Shown here: positions 36,117-45,367 of the stretch, piece by piece
How positions within the stretch are numbered: position 1 is the first letter of the stretch
Layout of the letters: each line of letters begins with the position of its first letter
The notes under the pieces: model-generated
What the model saw: the letters and a program-made list of their open reading frames with translations, nothing else
What the model was told of the DNA's origin: nothing
The model's database searches: none
Program-made: the position numbers and the translations under genes
DNA from: Nostoc sp. MS1
GTDB taxonomy: Bacteria > Cyanobacteriota > Cyanobacteriia > Cyanobacteriales > Nostocaceae
Length of the DNA: 64,000 bases
Assembly (NCBI RefSeq): GCF_019976755.1
Contig: NZ_AP023441.1
Location: 6,755,501-6,819,500 of the forward strand
Direction of reading: 5' to 3'

Positions 36117-37037
36117 ATGTTCCCAGTTATCTATTCCGATGAGTTTCTAGACCATAAAACCGGAAATTACCACCCAGAAAAACCAGAACGGTTAAAAGCA
36201 ATTGTTCAAGCTTTAAAGGATGCGGCTTTTGCTGAAAAAATCGCTTGGCGTGAACCTACACCAGCACTGGAAAACTCATCGGTAATGCAGCTTTTGGTTA
36301 ACGTTCATAGTCCCGCTTACATCAATAAAATCAAAGAAATTGCGACTACTGGCGGCGGTTATCTGGATGGTGATACTCCTGTTTCTCCCCGTAGCTATGA
36401 TGTGGCTTTATTGGCGGTGAGTGCTTGGTTGGATGGAATTAATACGGTACTTACTTCACAAAATCCGGCTTTTGTGCTGGCGCGTCCACCAGGACACCAT
36501 GCAGAAAGTGATGCGGGGATGGGATTTTGTCTATTTTCTAATGCAGCGATCGCAGCTTATTATGCCTTAGAAATGCAGGGGATTAACCGCGTCGCTATCA
36601 TTGATTGGGATGTACATCATGGTAATGGTACGCAGGCGATCGTCGAAACTAACCCGCAAATTGCCTATTGTTCTCTCCATCAATACCCCTGTTATCCAGG
36701 TACGGGTAGGGCTACAGAACGGGGTTTTCATGATAATGTGTTAAATCTGCCGATTCCACCCGGTAGTGATATTGGTGTATATCAGCCATTGTGGGAAAAA
36801 AAGGTAGTCCCGTTTTTAACTGAGTTTCAACCAGATTTTTTGATAGTTAGTGCGGGTTATGATGCTAATGCTGATGATCCTTTAGCTAGTGTGAATCTAC
36901 AACCACAGGATTTTGGTTTATTTACTAACTATTGTTTAGGGATTACTCGCAAAATCTTATTTGGCTTAGAGGGTGGCTATGACTTGGATACGCTTTCTCA
37001 GTCTGTTGTAGCGACTATTAATAGTTGTTTGGTTTAA
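36117..37037 (+). CDS. Histone deacetylase superfamily (acetoin utilisation/polyamine deacetylase-like) protein
   Basis: A 306-residue zinc-dependent deacetylase from ATG 36117; the frame extends to 36054 only through heptad repeats. The signature residues are present: HPEKPERL, RPPGHHAESDAGMGFCLFSNAA (catalytic His pair), AIIDWDVHHGNGTQ (zinc Asp and His) and VSAGYDANADDPLA (zinc Asp). In bacteria such enzymes remove acetyl groups from polyamines, small metabolites or proteins such as acetyl-CoA synthetase. The fold is complete; substrate is unknown. Confidence 0.9.
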   Translation: MFPVIYSDEFLDHKTGNYHPEKPERLKAIVQALKDAAFAEKIAWREPTPALENSSVMQLLVNVHSPAYINKIKEIATTGGGYLDGDTPVSPRSYDVALLAVSAWLDGINTVLTSQNPAFVLARPPGHHAESDAGMGFCLFSNAAIAAYYALEMQGINRVAIIDWDVHHGNGTQAIVETNPQIAYCSLHQYPCYPGTGRATERGFHDNVLNLPIPPGSDIGVYQPLWEKKVVPFLTEFQPDFLIVSAGYDANADDPLASVNLQPQDFGLFTNYCLGITRKILFGLEGGYDLDTLSQSVVATINSCLV

Positions 37038-37107
37038 AGTCTTTGGCGTTGCGGAAATCTTGATTTGAAATTTGTAGCTTTTCAAAGTCAAGATTTTCAG
37101 TGTAATT

Positions 37108-37887
37108 ATGAAACTGCGGATTTTAGAGCAAACGCCTAATTTATTAAAACTACAACTCCAACCACAAGCTATACTTTACTGGCTGTTTGGCAGTATATTT
37201 GCAGCAGGTGGCCTATTTTTGATGACAGCAATGGGCAAGACAACCAATTTTACTTGTAATCATGTTGACTCTGACCCAACTTGCCAATTAGTTACTCAAA
37301 CTATTTTAAAATCTCAAGTTCAAAGTTGGAATATTCAAGAGATTAAAGAAGCTAAATTAGATACGACTACTACTGATGATTGGGGTAGCTATCCTCTCAA
37401 AGTTTTGACTAAGAATGGCTCTTTTAATATAAATTTAGTAAATGCAGATGCAGACCAAAAAGAAGCCTACGCAAAACAAATTAATACTTTTTTACAATCA
37501 CCAGCTACTCAGTTTAATATCAAAGAAGATAGCCGACTTTGGGCTTATCCTTTAGGTATATTGTTGATTGGTTGTGGTGCTATTTGTGTTGTTTATGTAT
37601 TAAGAAATGGTCAAATAATTTGCACGTTTGACAAAACTTTAGGTAAAGTAATGGTCAAACGTGATTCTTGGTTTGGTGATTCTGTTATTGAGGCTAAACT
37701 ACGAGAAGTATTAGGTGTTGATATCGATGCAGTTAGGGTCAATAGGTCTACCAGTTACAATGTTGTCATTAAATTAGAATCAGAGGAAGATATTTACCTC
37801 AGTGCAGGGCCAATGTTTACGGCTGATAGTGCAGAAAAAACTTTTGAGGCGATCGCTAATTTTCTCCAACTAGAAAGCACAATCTAA
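37108..37887 (+). CDS. Membrane protein of unknown function
   Basis: A 259-residue protein with one helix at about 23-43, a soluble 110-residue segment, a second helix at about 147-166 (YPLGILLIGCGAICVVYVL) and a C-terminal 90-residue domain with beta character (GQIICTFDKTLGKVMVKRDSWFG). This is the layout of PH-domain-like bacterial membrane proteins, but I am not sure. Its stop codon shares bases with the stop of the convergent next gene (4-bp overlap). Confidence 0.6.
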   Translation: MKLRILEQTPNLLKLQLQPQAILYWLFGSIFAAGGLFLMTAMGKTTNFTCNHVDSDPTCQLVTQTILKSQVQSWNIQEIKEAKLDTTTTDDWGSYPLKVLTKNGSFNINLVNADADQKEAYAKQINTFLQSPATQFNIKEDSRLWAYPLGILLIGCGAICVVYVLRNGQIICTFDKTLGKVMVKRDSWFGDSVIEAKLREVLGVDIDAVRVNRSTSYNVVIKLESEEDIYLSAGPMFTADSAEKTFEAIANFLQLESTI

Positions 37888-38210
37888 TTAGGCTCAGATT
37901 TATTAGGTTCACTGGGTACAACTTGAGGTTTTTCTAGGAGGCGTAACAAATCTTCTTGCTTTGGTACAACATCAGGATTCACTTTCAATACAGTCTCTTG
38001 GTTCTTTTGATTTCTTTGGATTAAAAGTTGAATCTCTCGCTCAAACTGATCTCTACCTTGTTGAAAAAAGTTCGGCTCTCTGGGAATCAACGCACCCCTT
38101 ATCTGTGAATAGTCGTTAGCTGAGGCAGGTAAGCTTAATAGCAAAGCTACTACAGAAAGTCCTGCGGTTGTAGCTAACGTTAAGAATATTTTCTGCACAA
38201 TATTTTTCAT
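37884..38210 (-). CDS. Secreted small hypothetical protein
   Basis: A 108-residue protein with a signal peptide (FLTLATTAGLSVVALLLSLPASA, cut near ASA|NDYSQ). The mature part is polar with FEREIQLLIQRNQKNQ and a proline-rich tail. A probable periplasmic protein without known family. A perfect palindrome CCTGTTAACAGG lies just upstream at 38219-38230 and might be an operator. Confidence 0.55.
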   Translation of the reverse strand: MKNIVQKIFLTLATTAGLSVVALLLSLPASANDYSQIRGALIPREPNFFQQGRDQFEREIQLLIQRNQKNQETVLKVNPDVVPKQEDLLRLLEKPQVVPSEPNKSEPN

Positions 38211-38397
38211 ATTAGCCCCCTGTTAACAGGTAAAAACCCTGTTGAGATTTAAGGGCAATTTCTACTCAAAAAGCTTTATTGGTTTCTAAATTAGCTTTTT
38301 GGGAGTATTGCAGTTTCGTCAACTTTATAGACTTTCCTTTATTATACTAATTTCCGTTTAATTACTGACGATATGTCTGGTATATTTGACATTTTAT

Positions 38398-38748
38398 TTA
38401 AGTTTCCCCAATCTCTACTCGCAAGCCAAAATAAGTTAGTACGAGTTCGGTTACACCATTGTTAATTACTTCGTGAGTTTCCCCTGGTTCTATGGCTACA
38501 CAGTTACCTGGAAGTAAGGGGTAGTCTTGACCATTGATCCGAATTACTCCTGCGCCAGATTCGACGAAGAAGACTTCGCACATATCTTGGTGGGCGTGGG
38601 CTGCTGCGGTTTGTCCTGGGGCGAAGCTGGCTTGAGAAAAGTTGGTGAGGTGTGGTAAATCACCCAACCTCAACATAACTTTTTTCTTAATTTCTGGGTT
38701 GTGTGAAACAGGTTCTTCGGGTAGGTCATTTAGGGACGTAGTAATCAT
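38398..38748 (-). CDS. Cupin-domain protein
   Basis: A 116-residue single cupin barrel. Motif 1 is visible as HAHQDMCEVFFVESGAG and motif 2 as PGNCVAIEPGETHEVIN, providing the His/Glu metal ligands. Function unknown; such proteins bind a metal or a small ligand. Its ATG overlaps the stop of the preceding large gene (ATGA), so the two are co-translated. Confidence 0.85.
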   Translation of the reverse strand: MITTSLNDLPEEPVSHNPEIKKKVMLRLGDLPHLTNFSQASFAPGQTAAAHAHQDMCEVFFVESGAGVIRINGQDYPLLPGNCVAIEPGETHEVINNGVTELVLTYFGLRVEIGET

Positions 38749-41636
38749 TCTGGTCTTAAATCGTTGGATAATTCCACAATACCCCTAGAGCCGTCAATTC
38801 TCACCCGTTGACCGTCTTGGAGAATCCATGTTGCACCTTTAACATCCATGACGGCAGGAATACCGTATTCTCTCGCAACGATCGCCCCGTGGGAAAGTCT
38901 ACCTCCAGCTTCTGCAACTATTCCTCCGGCTCTTACCAACAGAGGGGCCCAGCCAGAATCGGTATAAGGTACTACTAAGATTGTATCTTTGTCGATGTCT
39001 GGTAGGTTTTGTAGGTTCCGCACCACTTTGATTCTGCCTTCGGCTTGTCCATGACTGGCGGGTATACCTTCTAGTATTTGGTCAGAGTATACTTCTGCTG
39101 CATCTGCGGGATGTGGCGGGATATTGCCGTAAACTACCAGGGGAACTTGCTCAATTAAACTATCTTGATGGAATTGCGATCGCCTAAATTTGATCTGTTC
39201 GGTTAAGTTAGCCTTCAATTCCTCATCTGCATCGGCTAATAAACGCCGCAATTCATCCAACTCCAAAAAGAAGATATCGCCAGCTTGCTTAAGTAAGCCA
39301 GATTTCAACAAAATCTTTTCTAAAGCTACGAATCTCCAGCGTAATTCTGCAAGTAAGCGTGAATAAACTTCGGTGACTCGTCCTTTAATATCTACCCGGC
39401 GTTGTACTGTCCCGCGTTTGCGCTTGGGTGGATGAGCTTTACTGGCTTCTAATTCGGCTTTTTCTGGTTCGCTGAGTTGAATTAACTGGACAAATAATTG
39501 CTTGATGGGTTGGGGGTCTTCTTTCCAAGTGGGAACGGCTATATTCGTGCCTACATCGCTTAAATAGCCATAATCTTCCAAAAGTTCGTTAAATTCATAA
39601 AGAATTTTCTCTCCTTCTGGAGTTTGTTTCAATTTATCAAAGACTTGTTCAGGTTCACATTCTGGTAATACCTGTTTCGCATCCACCGCTAAAGCTCTTA
39701 GGGAACGTAAGGCTGCTACTTCCGGGGTGACGCTGTTGTCAATTTGCTCGTCTTTGACGCGGAAAATTCCCTGTCTGATGGCGGCGCTCAAAGGAGCCAA
39801 AATACTATAATAAGTGCCACGACGCATCAAATCTAGGTTGAAATCAATCCCGGATAATAGTTCTGCTATTTCCTGTTCTTCTAAAGACGCATTCGCTAAT
39901 TGGGACAACCCAGGAATAAATACGTTTTGGTAATCCTGTTTAAAGTCCTTTTCTAAGTTGAGTTCCTGTTTGAGTAACTTCAGCAGTCCTGGGAAATTTT
40001 GTATAGTTGACTGCAACGGCGGTTTACTTATTTTCGCGCCTCTAGTCAAAAACTCCAGGCTCTCTGGTGGTAATCCCATTCTCAAGAAGATATCTCCTAA
40101 GAGGGAGGCGTTAAAATAAGCTCTAGAGTAATGCAGAGTTGCTGTTTCTGTAAAATCTAAACCTGTAGCGCGATCGCCTAATACTATGGTGAATATATCA
40201 CCCCAAACTCCACAAGTTAAGGGACGATTAATCGACCAAGTTAAGGGATGCACCACCCCAGGAATTACTTCTGCGGCAATCTTCCTTGTCCAAATTGGTA
40301 GTAGGGTGGTAATTGGTCTTGTTTGCAATAACCACAAGGTTTGTCCGTCGTAACTCCACTCGATATCCTGCGGTACTCCCAAGTAACGCTTTTCTAGGCG
40401 ACGGGCTAGATATGCTACTTGTTTAATTAACGCCTGCGGTACTCGTCCCGTCCCTTCTAATTTCACTGAGGACAAGTTATCAGCCTCAACCACAAAAGCC
40501 CGGTACTGTTCGGGTGTAACTTTCCCAGATACTACTTGAGTGGGGCTACCAGGTAAAGCTTCGATAATTACCGCATCGCCTTGTTGGGTGATGGGATCTC
40601 GGCTAAAAGCTACGCCAGAATAGGCGCATTGGACTTGTTGCTGAATGAGAACTGACATGGCTGTGTCTGGTAAACCGCGATCGCGGCGATACTGCACAGC
40701 CGATGGATTATTATATGATTCTCTAACTTCTGTAATAGCTTGTTGTAGTTGCTGCTCGTTGGTAACGTGCAGCACTGTTAAATATTGCCCAGCCGCCGAA
40801 GCCTGTTCGGAGTCTTCCCCAATGGCGGAAGAACGGACTACCAAGGGCGATAATTCGGAAGGTTGTAGAAATTGTAATAATTGTTCTGGGTCATTACCAG
40901 GGACAAGTACCCAACCCTTGGGGACTTGATAACCCCAGCGTTTAATCTGGGATAAGGTAGCAGCCTTCTGTCCTACAATCGCTTGATTTAACTCATCATC
41001 AAGAGTGAGAATTGTGTCACTACCGCGTAAATACTCAAATACTGGTTGTGATTCTGAATCTGCTTCTTGAGACGATAAATCCAGGTCATCAGGAATCCGT
41101 TGATAAATCCACCATAGCAGTCCTGCTAGGGCTACAGCCGTGATAATTTTGGGAAAATCTTCGGCATGAAGCAGCACTATAAATATGGGAAACACAAATA
41201 GGACTCCATACTTTACTAGATTTCTCGACTGTAAAAGCGTGAAGCTGATAATTGCTAATAGAGTAACAAATATTGCTGCTAGAGGATCATGTACTAACAT
41301 TCCCCAGACGACGTTGGTTGTTCCCGCCCCTCTCCCCATTAAGTACCTACCAAGTACCAAGGCGATGAGGGATAGTAGTTCCCAAAACGAACCTTCAGGG
41401 AAGAAAGCACGCGCAATGTAAACGGCTGCGATCCCTTTTAAGGCTTCTGAGACAACCGCTAAAACCCCTGCTAGTTTCCCACCGTGGTAAAAAGCGGCGG
41501 AAACACTGATATTCTTTGTACCAATTTGAGCCAAATGTCTCTTCTTGAGCGCGTAAGTAATCCAGGAAATTAACGGTAACGCGCCCAACAGGGGACAGAT
41601 AATTAATATAACTAAGGCACCCCAAAGTTCTCTCAT
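38745..41636 (-). CDS. Fusion of PlsY-like membrane domain with PEP-synthase-like phosphotransferase
   Basis: A 963-residue protein. Residues 1-165 are a membrane domain like the glycerol-3-phosphate acyltransferase PlsY (GTKNISVSAAFYHGGKLAGV, ALKGIAAVYIAR, LGRYLMGRGAGTTNVVWG). Residues about 210-450 form an ATP-binding domain as in PEP synthase/PPDK (VVRSSAIGEDSEQASAAGQY, AVIIEALPGSPTQVVSG, DIEWSYDG). The end carries the swivelling phosphohistidine domain (GGRLSHGAIVAREYGIPAV). No PEP-binding TIM barrel is apparent; the domain set resembles rifampin phosphotransferase-type proteins more than PEP synthase. The fusion suggests phosphotransfer to a membrane substrate. It precedes the cupin gene with a 4-bp overlap. 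Confidence 0.8.
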   Translation of the reverse strand: MRELWGALVILIICPLLGALPLISWITYALKKRHLAQIGTKNISVSAAFYHGGKLAGVLAVVSEALKGIAAVYIARAFFPEGSFWELLSLIALVLGRYLMGRGAGTTNVVWGMLVHDPLAAIFVTLLAIISFTLLQSRNLVKYGVLFVFPIFIVLLHAEDFPKIITAVALAGLLWWIYQRIPDDLDLSSQEADSESQPVFEYLRGSDTILTLDDELNQAIVGQKAATLSQIKRWGYQVPKGWVLVPGNDPEQLLQFLQPSELSPLVVRSSAIGEDSEQASAAGQYLTVLHVTNEQQLQQAITEVRESYNNPSAVQYRRDRGLPDTAMSVLIQQQVQCAYSGVAFSRDPITQQGDAVIIEALPGSPTQVVSGKVTPEQYRAFVVEADNLSSVKLEGTGRVPQALIKQVAYLARRLEKRYLGVPQDIEWSYDGQTLWLLQTRPITTLLPIWTRKIAAEVIPGVVHPLTWSINRPLTCGVWGDIFTIVLGDRATGLDFTETATLHYSRAYFNASLLGDIFLRMGLPPESLEFLTRGAKISKPPLQSTIQNFPGLLKLLKQELNLEKDFKQDYQNVFIPGLSQLANASLEEQEIAELLSGIDFNLDLMRRGTYYSILAPLSAAIRQGIFRVKDEQIDNSVTPEVAALRSLRALAVDAKQVLPECEPEQVFDKLKQTPEGEKILYEFNELLEDYGYLSDVGTNIAVPTWKEDPQPIKQLFVQLIQLSEPEKAELEASKAHPPKRKRGTVQRRVDIKGRVTEVYSRLLAELRWRFVALEKILLKSGLLKQAGDIFFLELDELRRLLADADEELKANLTEQIKFRRSQFHQDSLIEQVPLVVYGNIPPHPADAAEVYSDQILEGIPASHGQAEGRIKVVRNLQNLPDIDKDTILVVPYTDSGWAPLLVRAGGIVAEAGGRLSHGAIVAREYGIPAVMDVKGATWILQDGQRVRIDGSRGIVELSNDLRPE

Positions 41637-41754
41637 GCTAAATTTATAATTTGAGATTAATCTTGCACTTAAAATCTCAAATCTTCAATATCTAAAATTT
41701 TTTTGCTAATTTTAAATCATTATTTATGGGGCTGTTAGTTGCTAGATGAACCAC

Positions 41755-41870
41755 AATTACTAGGATTAATGAAGGGTGTAGGGGTGTGAGGGTGTAGGGG
41801 AGCCGAACTGGCGTGTGTAATTTATGAGAAATTTTCCCTTATACCCTTATACCCCTAGAACTTTGCACCC
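41755..41870. repeat. GGTGTAG / CCCTTATA repeat block
   Basis: Tandem GGGTGTAGG-type units at about 41777-41802 and inverted CCCTTATAC units at about 41835-41862, which can pair to a long imperfect hairpin. It lies between the large fusion gene and the next small membrane-protein gene. Confidence 0.55.
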
Positions 41871-41908
41871 TAATTCTAGTTGTCGGTGTCCTTCTAGGCT
41901 GCTTACAC

Positions 41909-42049
41909 CTAGTTGAGTGCGTAGGCTGCTTGTAACGCCCAAATAACTAGACCGGCGATTGATCCCAACAGTAAGACTGTAGAGATGGTAACAACTTTAG
42001 GGGAATCTGCCCCGTCAAATTTCATAATTCCGCGATTTAAGTCGGACAT
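41909..42049 (-). CDS. 46-residue single-helix membrane protein
   Basis: ATG at 42049 is preceded by a perfect AGGAGG ribosome site about 10 nt away. The peptide begins MSDLNRGIMKFDGADSPKVV, then has one transmembrane helix (ISTVLLLGSIAGLVIWALQ) and ends AAYALN. It resembles the small subunits of thylakoid complexes in size and layout, but I cannot assign it. The strong ribosome site and sensible topology make it a real gene. Confidence 0.75.
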   Translation of the reverse strand: MSDLNRGIMKFDGADSPKVVTISTVLLLGSIAGLVIWALQAAYALN

Positions 42050-42220
42050 AGCTTTGTATTCCTCCTTTTTTACTGGGACGATTTACCCGTTTCGATTTTA
42101 GTCTGTCTACTCGCTAATAAGGCGATATAACTAATAATATTTTGTTTAAGCTTTGCAACATTTTCATCACTAATTTTGTGTATTTCTATAGGCTGGTTGT
42201 TTAGTTTTATACGATGGAAG

Positions 42221-42329
42221 TTGACAGTTGACAGTTGACAGCGCTGCACTGAGCTTGTTGAAGTGTTGACAGTTGACAGTCGTGATTGCCTGCTGACTAA
42301 GGACTAATGACTAATGACTATTGACTATC
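42221..42329. repeat. TTGACAG and GACTAAT heptad repeats overlapping a start codon
   Basis: Three TTGACAG heptads at 42221-42241, two more at 42266-42279, then five GACTAAT-type heptads at 42295-42329. The last block contains the ATG (42314) and first codons of the SGNH gene. Confidence 0.85.
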
Positions 42330-42962
42330 GATTAATAATAATTTCGCTGATAACTATAGGGTTAATTGCGGTGGAAATAGGATTGCGATCGCTCTTTGGT
42401 TTTGGCAATCCCCTCATTTACATTGGTGATGAGCAAATTGGTTACTTACTGGCTCCTAACCAGCATACCCGCCGTTTTGGTAATCAGATTGACATCAATG
42501 AATATTCTATGCGGAGTGGGAGTATAGCTAAAATTCCTGCACCCGCTACTCTACGAGTGCTACTTTTGGGAGACTCGATTGTTAATGGTGGATGGTGGAC
42601 TGATCAAAAGAATACAATCTCTAGCTTGCTGACTGCTTCTCTTAGTTCATCAACTCATGACAATTATCAACAAGTAGAGGTGTTAAATGCTTCGGCTAAT
42701 TCTTGGGGGCCGAGAAATCAACTTGCATACTTACAACGGTTTGGTAATTTTCAATCCCAAGTAGTGGTATTAGTGATAAATACTGATGATTTATTTGCTA
42801 CTGCGCCGACATCTTTACCAGTAGGACGCGATCGCAATTATCCAGACAAAAAGCCACCCCTAGCATTAATAGAAGTATGGCAGCGTTATATCCAAAAGTC
42901 ACAGCCTGACCCAGAATTAGCCGCAGTACAGAAAGAAGCAGGCGATCGCGTCGGCATTAATC

Positions 42963-44169
42963 TAGTAGTCTGCCAAGGTAACTTTGCTAAGTAAAACCTC
43001 TAATTGGTAAAATAGCCAAAAACGGGGTGTAACATGGCGAAAAAGTACATTGTTGACTTGAATGAAGAGGAAGTTTCTCAGCTACAAGCAATAATTAAAA
43101 AAGGTAAACACAAAGCAAGAACCATAACCCGTGCAAACATTCTTCTAATGGCTTCTGAAGGAGAAACGGATCAAGCGATCGCTAGCATAGTTAGAGCGCA
43201 TGTTGCAACAGTGCAACGAATACGAGAAAAATTTGTCATTGGGGGGTTAGATTTTGCTTTAAAGGATGAAGTTCATCCACCAAAACCTAAAAAGTTAGAT
43301 GAAAAACAAGAAGCATTTTTAATTGCCACTGCTTGTTCCAATCCACCAGTTGGAAGAGTACGTTGGACAATGCAATTATTAGCGGATCATTTAGTGAACG
43401 TTGGTATCATAGATTCAATTTCGGACGAAACAGTGCGTCAAACTTTAAAAAAAATGAAATCAAACCGTGGTTAAAACAACAGTGGTGCATTCCTGAAGTT
43501 AACGCAGAATATGTTTTCCGAATGGAAGATGTGTTGGATTTATACAATGAGCCTTATGATCCTAAACGTCCTGTAGTCTGCTTTGATGAACGTCCCTACC
43601 AACTAGTAGAAGAAGTAAGACTTCCTTTGCCACCAGAGCCGGAGCAGCCTGAACGTTATGATTTCGAGTATAAACGTAACGGGACAGTAAATTTATTTGC
43701 GTGTTTTCAACCCTTGGCAGGTTGGCGGCATATCGAAGTTACAGAACGTCGAACTAAAGTCGATTTTGCTAAACAGATGAAAAATTTAGTAGATGTTTGC
43801 TACCAAGATGCTGATGTTATTCGTTTGGTAGTTGATAACCTGAATATTCATACTCCCAGCGCATTATATGAAGTTTTTCCACCAGAAGAAGCACGTCGAA
43901 TTATTCAAAAATTAGAGTTTCACTATACTCCTAAGCACGCTTCTTGGTTGAATCAAGTAGAAATTGAATTATCTGTTTTATCCCGCCAATGTTTAGAACG
44001 GCGTATTCCTAATGCAGAAACATTAACTTCTGAGATTGCCGCTTGGGAGAAACAACGTAATCAGCAAAAAGCCAGTGTCTATTGGGGTTTCCAAACCAAA
44101 GATGCTCGCCGAAAAATGCAGCGTTTATATCCAACTCTAACCTAGCAAAGTTGTCTTGGCAGACTACTA
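42963..44169 (+). mobile_element. IS630-type element with 27-bp inverted ends and TA duplication
   Basis: About 1.2 kb. The left end 42963-42989 begins TAGTAGTCTGCCAAG and matches the complement of the right end 44143-44169 at 25 of 27 positions, counting the TA on each side. TA at 42963-42964 and at 44168-44169 is the target duplication. It contains one two-frame transposase. Excision restores the host gene frame, confirming the limits. Confidence 0.92.
43034..44145 (+). CDS. IS630-family transposase, two frames joined by -1 shift
   Basis: ORF A (43034-43474) has the helix-turn-helix part (ARTITRANILLMASEGETDQAI). ORF B, in the -1 frame and ending at 44145, has the DDE-3 domain: CFDERPYQLVEEV, LVVDNLNIHTPSAL and HASWLNQVEIELSVLSRQ. 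The frames meet at ACTTTA followed by eight A (43443-43456). Slipping back one base gives LKKNEIKPWLKQQWCIPEV across the junction. T TTA AAA and A AAA AAA are efficient slippery sequences, so a programmed -1 frameshift is likely. The element looks complete and could be active. Confidence 0.85.
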
Positions 44170-44481
44170 GATGCTATCAGTAAAATTGCAGAATTTACTC
44201 GCCAAAACAACAGCAAATTTTTGTTAGTGATGACTCCCTTATTACGAGAACTAGGTGAACCAGGGCCCCGCGATTACGAAATCAAAGCACGCCAACGCCT
44301 CAAAGAATTTACCCAGTCCCAGCAAATGACTTATGTAGATTTTCTGCCTATATTCAACGCTACTAATGACTTTAAAGCCTTATACCAAGACCATATTCAT
44401 CTAAACTTGCAAGGTAATCAAGTAGTCAACCAAAAACTTGAGCGATCGCTTTTACCACTTCTACAAAAGAGCTAAACTCTT

Positions 44482-44544
44482 AATTACCAATTACCAATTA
44501 CCAATTACCAATTACCAATCACCAATTCCCAATTCCCAATTACT
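44482..44544. repeat. Nine heptads of AATTACC
   Basis: Nine consecutive heptads (five AATTACC, then AATCACC, two AATTCCC and AATTACT). The last heptad contains the stop codon of the minus-strand gene at 44540-45154. Confidence 0.9.
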
Positions 44545-45154
44545 CCCTAATCCATAAAGCCAAGCCTCCCCCACGCCCACGGGCGGCGATAAAATCTTGT
44601 GTAACTATAAAGAATGCAAAAAATGCCTGTTTTGCTATAGGTTGGGTATAAAAATCTTCAGACTCAACCTTACCAGAACGAATTTTTTGTTGGTAAATAG
44701 TTCGACCAAATAAATTAAGATAAATTTGGGTAAAATCAAAAGCTAAGATATTTTTCTTTCCTATATATTTAGCTGGGCCTGTAAGTTTTAATAACAAAGA
44801 CCCTAATTTTACTTGGTTAGCAACTTCACCTTTGCTGATGTCTTCCGTTGCAGAAGGACTAAAGGATATATAAATTTTTATCAATTGAGGTACATACCAA
44901 CCTTTACCTAAAATAATTCCTCCTCGTTTTTGAGCTTTTTTGGTTCCTGTAGCAAAACACAGTTTCCACGTTCCAGCTAAAGCAGCAAAATCATAAGTTA
45001 GTCGATGCTGTTTAGCTGATTTTTCTGCTTGTAACAAAGCATTTACAATCGCTTCTGGCTGAGGACGGTTGTTGTTTTCTCCTCGATAGGCGACCGCAGC
45101 TTGGGTTAGAGTTTTAATAAAGTCACCTGTATTAGTTGTCAAATTAGTATTCAT
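44540..45154 (-). CDS. PAP/fibrillin-like (plastid-lipid-associated) protein
   Basis: A 204-residue protein. After a helical N-terminus (residues 1-50), LAGTWKLCFATGTKKAQK starts a lipocalin-like beta-barrel similar to the PAP/fibrillin family of plastids and cyanobacteria, with later strands IYLNLFGRTIYQQKI and KQAFFAFFIVTQDFIAARGRGGGLALW. Members bind hydrophobic molecules at thylakoids. The assignment rests on overall pattern rather than a sharp motif. Its stop codon lies in a heptad repeat. Confidence 0.55.
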   Translation of the reverse strand: MNTNLTTNTGDFIKTLTQAAVAYRGENNNRPQPEAIVNALLQAEKSAKQHRLTYDFAALAGTWKLCFATGTKKAQKRGGIILGKGWYVPQLIKIYISFSPSATEDISKGEVANQVKLGSLLLKLTGPAKYIGKKNILAFDFTQIYLNLFGRTIYQQKIRSGKVESEDFYTQPIAKQAFFAFFIVTQDFIAARGRGGGLALWIRE

Positions 45155-45367
45155 TATGTTGTAGATAACTTTAAGCTTTTATTTATTTTATAAGTAAAGA
45201 TTTGTGTCTTTAACTAAAAATATTTTATCTCAATTTGTAAATGCTTAAATAAAAAGCGATCGCTTTAGATGTATCTGCGATCGCTTAAAGTTTTAGAGGA
45301 AATTATAAAGTTGACGTAACTACTATCAAAGCACTTAAAGTTCACCTTAGATGTAAAAGTTTGTTAG

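Larger units (their letters stand above)
42314..44475 (+). pseudogene. SGNH/GDSL-type hydrolase gene split by an IS630 element
   Basis: The 5' part (42314-42964) encodes an N-terminal membrane helix (LIIISLITIGLIAVEIGL) and an SGNH start with the nucleophile block LLLGDSIVNGGWW. The 3' part (44170-44475) encodes AISKIAEFTRQNNSKFLLVM and the catalytic DxxH block YQDHIHLNLQGN. Removing 42965-44169, the element plus one TA copy, restores one frame reading RVGINL-DAISKIAEF. The intact protein would have about 318 residues: a membrane-anchored SGNH hydrolase, a family with esterase or cell-surface polysaccharide acetylesterase roles. The insertion leaves a truncated protein ending in a few IS-encoded residues. 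No other damage is visible, so the event is recent. Confidence 0.88.
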
